Assembly (NCBI GenBank): GCA_943324565.2
Contig: CALPMC020000003.1
Span: 1 to 57,472, forward strand
Reading direction: 5' to 3'
DNA length: 57,472 nucleotides
Source of the DNA: Chitinophaga pinensis
Lineage (GTDB): Bacteria; Bacteroidota; Bacteroidia; Flavobacteriales_D; Crocinitomicaceae
Shown here: one piece after another, positions 52,404 to 57,472 of the stretch
Layout: every line of letters starts with the position of its first letter
How positions within the stretch are numbered: position 1 is the stretch's first letter
Position numbers and translations under genes: made by a program
Notes under the pieces: generated by a model
What the model was told of the DNA's origin: nothing
Database searches by the model: none
What the model saw: the letters and a program-made list of their open reading frames with translations, nothing else

Positions 52404-52872
52404 TGGTAGGAAGATTATCAATTATTAATGAAACAAAATAAATTCCATCAGGGAATTCGGAAATTTCAAAAACACGTTCTTGGTTTAAAATTAATTCATT
52501 TAGTTTTTTTCCAAACAAGTCAAAAATCTCAAGGGATAGATTTTGATTTATTTCTTCCGTAAATTCAACATTAACTTTACCTTTTGTTGGATTTGGAAAT
52601 AAGGAAATAGAAAAATCGGTTGGGAAAACATTTGTAATTTCAGCACTTCCAATAGATTTAAAACCTTGCTCAAAACCACTATTAACCAAACAAAAATTCA
52701 AATCATAATTTTCAGTCACAAATTCTCCAATATTGAACTGAACTTTTGCATAAGGTGTGTCATAATAGCCGCCACCACTTGATTGAACATCAATAATGAT
52801 GGATTGACCAAACAAGTTTGACCGGAATAAAATCAAAATTAAAACAAAGAAAACATTAGAGTTTAAGGTCAT
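52372..52872 (-). CDS. small secreted protein with T9SS type A sorting domain
   Basis: The 166-aa protein has a signal peptide (1-22, NLFG-Q), a short beta-rich N-part (SSGGGYYDTPYAKVQFNIGE) that ends with a Cys-containing stretch, and a T9SS sorting domain from about 88 (FSISLFPNPTKGKVNVEF, LSLEIFDLFGKKLNELIL, FPDGIYFVSLII). It overlaps the downstream collagen-like protein gene by 32 bp, so the pair is translated together; the second lacks an obvious sorting domain, and how it is anchored is open. Confidence 0.8.
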   Translation of the reverse strand: MTLNSNVFFVLILILFRSNLFGQSIIIDVQSSGGGYYDTPYAKVQFNIGEFVTENYDLNFCLVNSGFEQGFKSIGSAEITNVFPTDFSISLFPNPTKGKVNVEFTEEINQNLSLEIFDLFGKKLNELILNQERVFEISEFPDGIYFVSLIIDNLPTNEKYKIIKID

Positions 52873-52948
52873 AAAAGCAATTCATTTGTTATGAAAAAAG
52901 AGAATTTCAAATTAAAAGTATTGAATGTATTCAAATCTAAAAACTTAT

Positions 52949-53587
52949 TTAAACACTAACTTTCATAAGTGCACTTTCAAAAACACTGTCTTCCTGCGCT
53001 CCAGAAATAGCAAATTGATTATTAATTACAAAAAAAGGTACACCTTTCACACCAATTTGACTAGCGTGGTAAATATCCTCGTCAACCTCATTTGAAAATT
53101 GATTCGATTTTAAAATTGATTCGGCTTCTAACTTGTCTAAACCACTGTTTTCGACAACTTGTAAAATATTTTCTTCTTTCGATAAATCGATTCCATCAGA
53201 AAAATAAGCTTTCATCAACGCTTCTTTCAATTCAGAACTTTTACCCAAATTTTTACTCCATTGCCACAAACGATGTACTTCTATCGTATTAAACGAAAGC
53301 GCTTTTTCGAATTGAAAATCAATTCCATACACTTTTGCTGATCCAGTTAATTGTTGTTGAATAGCATTAATTTGTTCGATGGGATAATTTTTGCGTTGCG
53401 CCAAATAAGTAGAAGATGGAATTGCTTCTCCTTTTGGAAAATCTGGGTCAAGTTGAAAACTATGCCATTCAATTTCAACTTGTTCTGAAAGTTGAAGTTT
53501 GGAAATAGCTTGTTCTAATTTCTTTTTTCCAATAAAACAAAAGGGGCAAACGATATCACTCCAAATGTCAATTTTGATATTTTTCAT
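52949..53587 (-). CDS. DsbA/FrnE-family oxidoreductase
   Basis: The 212-aa cytoplasmic protein has a thioredoxin fold with the redox motif C14-P-F-C17 in DIVCPFCFIGKKKL, an inserted helical domain and the cis-Pro segment GVKGVPFFVINNQFAISGAQ near 180-199, typical of the 2-hydroxychromene-2-carboxylate isomerase/FrnE group. The family performs disulfide exchange in the cytosol. It starts 3 bp after gpmI ends, so they are co-transcribed. Confidence 0.92.
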   Translation of the reverse strand: MKNIKIDIWSDIVCPFCFIGKKKLEQAISKLQLSEQVEIEWHSFQLDPDFPKGEAIPSSTYLAQRKNYPIEQINAIQQQLTGSAKVYGIDFQFEKALSFNTIEVHRLWQWSKNLGKSSELKEALMKAYFSDGIDLSKEENILQVVENSGLDKLEAESILKSNQFSNEVDEDIYHASQIGVKGVPFFVINNQFAISGAQEDSVFESALMKVSV

Positions 53588-53590
53588 CCT

Positions 53591-55108
53591 TTAGTTCGCT
53601 ATTTTCAATAAGGTTTTACCTGTCATTTCAATTGGAGAGGCGATTTGCATTCGGTGAAGAATTGTTGGTGCAACATCTGCTAAAATTCCATCGTTAATTT
53701 GAACGCTTTCGTCCTTGGTTACTAAAACGACGGGCACAGGGTTTAAACTATGCGCTGTATTTGGACTTCCATCCGCATTGATAACAAAATCGGCGTTACC
53801 GTGGTCAGCGATTACTAAAAATTCATAGCCTAATTCTAATCCAGTCTCAACCACTTTTTGTAAACAAGTATCTACTGTTTCTACTGCTTTTACAACTGCC
53901 TCATAAACTCCAGTATGACCAACCATATCTGGATTTGCAAAGTTTAAACAGATGAAATTTGGTAGTTTATCTTGCATAAAAGCAACAATTTTATCACGTA
54001 CCTCAAATGCATTCATTTCAGGCTGTAAGTCGTAGGTTGCAACTTTTGGAGAATTAACCAAAATGCGATCTTCAAGTGGGAAATTCGTTTCTCTTCCTCC
54101 ATTGAAAAAGAACGTTACATGTGGATATTTTTCAGTTTCTGCAATTCTAACTTGCGACATTTCTACTTTTGAAAGCACTTCTCCTAAGGTATTGGTTAAG
54201 TTGTCTTTATCAAAGATAATGTGCATATTTTTAAAAGTAGAATCGTAATTTGTCATCGTGCAATAGTACAAATCCAAAGGATGCATTTCAAATTCAGGAA
54301 AGGCTTTTTGTGTTAAAGCAATCGTTATTTCGCGTGGACGATCGGTTCGGAAATTAAAGTTCACAACGACATCTCCCTCTTCAATTAAACCTTTTGAGTC
54401 GAGCAAACACGGTTCGATGAATTCATCAGTGATTCCATTATTGTAGGAAGCACTCATTGCTTTCTGTGAACTGGAAAAAGATGTTCCAATTCCTTTGGTC
54501 ATAAGGTCATACGCCTTTTTCACTCGCTCCCAGCGATTATCTCTATCCATTGCGAAATAACGTCCAACGATAGTAGCAATTTTCCCTGTAGAAAGCGTCA
54601 ATTGTTCTTCTAATTCTTGCAAAAATCCAAGTCCACTTTTAGGGTCACAATCGCGTCCATCGGTAAATGCGTGAATAAAGACTTTTTGAAGTCCGTGCGC
54701 TTTTGCCATTTCACATAAAGCATATAAATGCTCTTGTGAACTATGAACGCCGCCTTTAGAAACTAAACCTATAAAATGGATTTTTGAATTGCGTTTTTTA
54801 GCTTCTTCCATTGCAGAAAGAAGTGTGCTATTTTGTTGAAACTCTTTGTCGCGAATGGATTTATTGATGCGTGTTAATTCTTGATAAACTATTCTACCAG
54901 CGCCAATATTTAAGTGTCCAACCTCCGAATTACCCATTTGTCCGTCAGGTAAACCGACATCTTCACCACTTGTTTTTAGCGTAGCATTCGGATAATTTTT
55001 CAATAAACTATCCATAAAAGGAGTATTTGCATTTGCAATAGCATCTGATTTTGAGCCATTTCCAATTCCCCACCCATCAAGAATTATCAATCCAAAGTGT
55101 TTCGTCAT
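53591..55108 (-). CDS. gpmI: 2,3-bisphosphoglycerate-independent phosphoglycerate mutase
   Basis: The 505-aa enzyme interconverts 3- and 2-phosphoglycerate using a phosphoserine intermediate and Mn2+. Seen are the opening LIILDGWGIGN, the active-site Ser61 in GQMGNSEVGHLNIGAGR, GGVHSSQEHLYALCEMAKAHG near 117-137, HAFTDGRDCDP near 141-151 and the C-terminal metal site FVIADHGNAD and NTAHSLNPVP. Length fits GpmI. It overlaps the upstream histidine kinase by 4 bp and is 3 bp from the downstream DsbA gene. Confidence 0.96.
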   Translation of the reverse strand: MTKHFGLIILDGWGIGNGSKSDAIANANTPFMDSLLKNYPNATLKTSGEDVGLPDGQMGNSEVGHLNIGAGRIVYQELTRINKSIRDKEFQQNSTLLSAMEEAKKRNSKIHFIGLVSKGGVHSSQEHLYALCEMAKAHGLQKVFIHAFTDGRDCDPKSGLGFLQELEEQLTLSTGKIATIVGRYFAMDRDNRWERVKKAYDLMTKGIGTSFSSSQKAMSASYNNGITDEFIEPCLLDSKGLIEEGDVVVNFNFRTDRPREITIALTQKAFPEFEMHPLDLYYCTMTNYDSTFKNMHIIFDKDNLTNTLGEVLSKVEMSQVRIAETEKYPHVTFFFNGGRETNFPLEDRILVNSPKVATYDLQPEMNAFEVRDKIVAFMQDKLPNFICLNFANPDMVGHTGVYEAVVKAVETVDTCLQKVVETGLELGYEFLVIADHGNADFVINADGSPNTAHSLNPVPVVLVTKDESVQINDGILADVAPTILHRMQIASPIEMTGKTLLKIAN

Positions 55109-56001
55109 ATTGGTAAAGTTACTTCAAAAATACTGCCTTTCGGTTCATTAGCACGATAGGAAATTTGACCGCCTTGCAATTGTACAAATTCACTTACAAT
55201 ATATAAACCTAATCCGCTTCCTTTATTCGTTCGAGTGTCTTCATTTCCGACGCGGTAAAACTTTTCAAAAATTTTATTTTGTTCAGCTGTAACAATTCCA
55301 GGACCTGCATCTTGAACCCCAAAAACAAAACTTTTCGTTATTGCTTTTGCGTAAACTTTTATTTCTCCGTTTTCTCCTGCGTATTTTATAGCGTTTTCGA
55401 TCAAATTAGTTAGAATCGATTCCAAAAGAAATTGGTCCGCGTGAATCAGAGCATCGTTTTTTAAATCCAATTCAATGAAAGGTTTTGCTGTTCGTTTGTG
55501 GAAACGTTCTACTATTTGTTGGGCAAAATTTGAGAATTGAAATTCTGTTAAAATTGGTTTTAGCGCCTTGTTCTCAATGCGAGTTGCGTTTAAAATATTT
55601 TCAATCAATTGTTCCAAACGTGTGTTTTCTTCAATTGCTTTTTGAGTTAAATCAATGCGTTTTTCTTCGGGCAAATTTTGACGTTTAAGTGTTTGCAGAA
55701 ATAATTTTGTAGAGGCGATTGGGGTTTTTAGCTCATGTGTTACAGACAACAGAAAATTAGATTGACGAGCAGACAATTCCATTTCTTTGCGAATCGTGTT
55801 ACGAATGCGCATCAAACCCAATATTAACAAGATAAAAAAAACGGAACCTTCGCCAATGATCATCAACACACGACGATTAAGGTTGTTTGTAGTAGGTTCA
55901 AGTTCTAAACTCAACTGAATTAAATGAAAACCCCACCAAGAAAACTGAAGCACAACATAAATGCTAAGGATGTAAAAAAGAAGATTTGTTTGTTTGCGCA
56001 T
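55105..56001 (-). CDS. sensor histidine kinase
   Basis: The 298-aa membrane kinase has two transmembrane segments (about 8-30 and 46-66) with a very short loop between them, so no obvious external sensor domain. HisKA starts near 80 with H89 in SVTHELKTPIAS; HATPase_c has NLIENAIKYAGENG near 192-205, DAGPGI and KGSGLGLYIVSEF near 258-270. A response regulator is not adjacent; the nearest genes are gpmI and the divergent carbonic anhydrase, so its partner must be elsewhere. It is translationally coupled to gpmI. Confidence 0.9.
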   Translation of the reverse strand: MRKQTNLLFYILSIYVVLQFSWWGFHLIQLSLELEPTTNNLNRRVLMIIGEGSVFFILLILGLMRIRNTIRKEMELSARQSNFLLSVTHELKTPIASTKLFLQTLKRQNLPEEKRIDLTQKAIEENTRLEQLIENILNATRIENKALKPILTEFQFSNFAQQIVERFHKRTAKPFIELDLKNDALIHADQFLLESILTNLIENAIKYAGENGEIKVYAKAITKSFVFGVQDAGPGIVTAEQNKIFEKFYRVGNEDTRTNKGSGLGLYIVSEFVQLQGGQISYRANEPKGSIFEVTLPI

Positions 56002-56212
56002 TTACCTTGTGACGTGATTTAAAACAACACACAAAATTAAGTTATTCTTTTATAATTCGGTCGTTCCGTTTTTTAGAGCTTCTTTAAAAAGGCGAAATTT
56101 AAAGAATTTCATATAGAAAATAGAATAAGTGCTTGTAAAACTTTCTTACTTTTTAAACTTCGCTTTCAAGCTAAATTCTCAATTTTACGTTCTCAATTTC
56201 ACATTTAATACG

Positions 56213-56734
56213 ATGGCTTTAATTAAAGAATGCAGAGGATTTACACCTCAATTTGGTAACGACTGTTGGTTTGCAGAAAATGCAACAATTGTTGGTGATG
56301 TAATAATGGGTAATCAATGTTCCGTTTGGTTCAATGCAGTCGTTCGTGGTGATGTAAACTCCATCCGAATGGGAAATAAAGTGAATATTCAAGATGGAGC
56401 CGTTTTGCATTGCACGTACCAAAAAACAACAGTTAACCTTGGGAACAATGTGTCAATCGGGCACAATGCATTGGTTCATGGTTGTACCGTAGAGGACAAT
56501 GTTTTGATTGGTATGGGAGCAATTGTAATGGATAATTGTTATATCGAAGCAAATTGTATTATTGCCGCAGGAGCTGTTTTATTGGAAGGAACACGAGTGG
56601 AAGAGTGGAGTATTTACGCAGGCGTTCCCGCGAAAAAAGTAAAAACCCTTTCTCCAGAATTATTTGAAGGCGAAGTTCAACGCATTGCAAATAATTACGT
56701 GATGTACTCGGGTTGGTTTAAGGATGAAAAATAG
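56213..56734 (+). CDS. gamma-carbonic-anhydrase family protein
   Basis: The start at 56213 gives a 173-aa protein of family length; an upstream in-frame start adds a hydrophobic, not family-like, 28 residues. It forms a left-handed beta helix of hexapeptide repeats (NATIVGDVIMGNQCSVWFNA, NKVNIQDGAVLHCT, NVSIGHNALVHGCTVEDN). His in LHCT and two more in SIGHNALVHGC match the zinc ligands of gamma-class anhydrases; Arg/Asp RGDVNSIR is also present. Carbonic anhydrase activity is plausible, but many relatives are inactive or act on other substrates. Confidence 0.85.
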   Translation: MALIKECRGFTPQFGNDCWFAENATIVGDVIMGNQCSVWFNAVVRGDVNSIRMGNKVNIQDGAVLHCTYQKTTVNLGNNVSIGHNALVHGCTVEDNVLIGMGAIVMDNCYIEANCIIAAGAVLLEGTRVEEWSIYAGVPAKKVKTLSPELFEGEVQRIANNYVMYSGWFKDEK

Positions 56735-56735
56735 A

Positions 56736-57472
56736 CTACAAACCCTTGATATAACTATCATACATGTCGTTGAAAATCATTCCATTTTCTGTGCGCTTTT
56801 TTGATAGTTGTTTCAATTCAACTAAAGCCCAAAGAATAAATTCTTTCAAAAAGTTAATGTCTTCTCTTGCCACTTTTGACTGATAAACGTTAATTAAATC
56901 GTCTAATGGTTCAATTAAATCTAACGTCGAATTGTAAAGAGAATTTGTTGCTTCGTCCGAAAGTTCGAAATTATTAGCTTGAAAAAACCATTCTAAAACA
57001 GCGTCATAAGGTGTTTTTTGTTCTTCTTTTTTAAGCTTTTCAATTTTTGGAAAATACTTTAAGAATAAGGTTTTAGTCGCTTCACTAATCAATTGATTTG
57101 CCACAAAATAACTTCCTTCCTGTTCGCCTTCGTAAACCAATTCTACTTTTCCAGTGATTGACGGAATCATTCCTAGTAAATCGCTAAAACGCACAGAGGT
57201 ATTTGTTTCTCCATTTAGAAGTGCTCGACGTTCTGCTGTGCTTACTAGATTTTCATAAGCAGTGATGCTCATTCGTGCGCTCACACCACTTTTATGGTCA
57301 ACGAACTCACTTATTCTGGCTTGAAAAGCAATTTGTTCCAAGACATCTTTCGCTAATTCGGGAACATAAACACTGATTGCTCGCGTTTCTAATTTTTCGG
57401 CTTCTTGCGTTGTAATTCGTTTTGCCGTTTCTAGATCGAAGGCATAATGCGTCAAGATTTGGGAACCAATTC
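56736..57472 (-). CDS. C-terminal part of a Mg-chelatase-like AAA protein, cut by the window edge
   Basis: The frame is open to the right edge of the window and reads IGSQILTHYAFDLETAKRIT at the start. Together with RISEFVDHKSGVSARMSITAYENLV it matches the C-terminal part of the MoxR/ChlI-like AAA ATPases annotated as magnesium chelatase in Bacteroidota (full length about 500 aa). The AAA core with Walker motifs lies outside the window. The remaining about 245 residues are helical. The first ATG-like start inside the window would be a TTG at 57453-57455, but the upstream codons are clearly part of the gene. It is convergent with the carbonic anhydrase. Confidence 0.75.
   Translation of the reverse strand, partial: IGSQILTHYAFDLETAKRITTQEAEKLETRAISVYVPELAKDVLEQIAFQARISEFVDHKSGVSARMSITAYENLVSTAERRALLNGETNTSVRFSDLLGMIPSITGKVELVYEGEQEGSYFVANQLISEATKTLFLKYFPKIEKLKKEEQKTPYDAVLEWFFQANNFELSDEATNSLYNSTLDLIEPLDDLINVYQSKVAREDINFLKEFILWALVELKQLSKKRTENGMIFNDMYDSYIKGL

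Noticed and set aside
1..57472. tRNA or rRNA genes
   Set aside because: I looked through the intergenic regions for cloverleaf-like GTTC-(G/A)A arms and CCA ends and for conserved rRNA stretches and saw none; a covariance search would be decisive.

Overview
The window looks like chromosomal DNA of a Bacteroidota bacterium, most likely Flavobacteriales and possibly close to Fluviicola/Crocinitomicaceae. Reasons: the DNA is AT-rich; several secreted proteins end in type IX secretion (T9SS) sorting domains; promoters match the Bacteroidota form TAnnTTTG and Shine-Dalgarno sites are largely absent; several families are typical of the phylum (DUF4175, DUF4271, DUF4783, DUF2480, TIGR03643, group III truncated globin, eukaryotic-type NADP isocitrate dehydrogenase). 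The genus is an inference. Most genes are housekeeping and most lie on the minus strand.

Layout. 1-1.3 kb: tail of an IS30-type transposase, a lipoprotein and a possible gene scrap. 1.4-10 kb: cyanophycin synthetase, a thioesterase, an operon of sugar-phosphate isomerase, lipB, serine hydrolase and a hypothetical, then a biotin-dependent carboxyltransferase. 10-20.5 kb: solitary HsdR_N-type nuclease, alpha/beta hydrolase, a T9SS thioredoxin-fold protein, a sirtuin, hemD with DUF4271, glutaryl-CoA dehydrogenase, a TPR protein with a lipoprotein, and a TIGR03643 protein. 20.5-25.7 kb: mnmE, then a decayed stretch with gene remnants and tandem duplication, TspO, a solute-binding-like lipoprotein and DUF4783. 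26-32.1 kb: mnmG, ybeY, an RsbW-like ATPase and a DUF4175 coiled-coil giant on one strand, with two perfect parS sites. 32.1-33.9 kb: an AT-rich stretch with clustered DnaA-box-like sites (candidate origin), followed by a small S23-type four-helix-bundle gene sandwiched between two arrays of a modular repeat. 34-45 kb: beta-barrel-like protein, cvpA, tadA, DUF2480, membrane protein, asnS, MazG-like, a degenerate DEAD-box-like protein, a 1343-residue T9SS protein, truncated globin and rpiB. 45.2-45.5 kb: a third, inverted array of the same repeat. 45.5-57.5 kb: OmpA-like, DUF4403, icd, queA, a collagen-like protein with a T9SS partner, a DsbA/FrnE oxidoreductase, gpmI, a histidine kinase, gamma carbonic anhydrase and the C-terminal part of a Mg-chelatase-like AAA protein.

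How it fits together. Two tRNA-wobble modification genes (mnmE, mnmG) and two more tRNA-modifying enzymes (tadA, queA) lie in the window, with central carbon genes (icd, gpmI, rpiB) and acyl-CoA genes (thioesterase, carboxyltransferase, glutaryl-CoA dehydrogenase). The parS sites beside mnmG suggest this is the origin-proximal, ParB-bound part of the chromosome.

The most unusual structure is the repeat family. It has 87-bp alpha units, a truncated alpha, and 51-bp beta units that carry the same core in the opposite orientation, always in the order alpha, truncated alpha, beta(n). There are three arrays plus one remnant, and two of the arrays directly flank the four-helix-bundle gene. This resembles a REP-plus-dedicated-protein arrangement, but no functional link is shown by the sequence alone. 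All calls come from reading the sequence; no database search was run.
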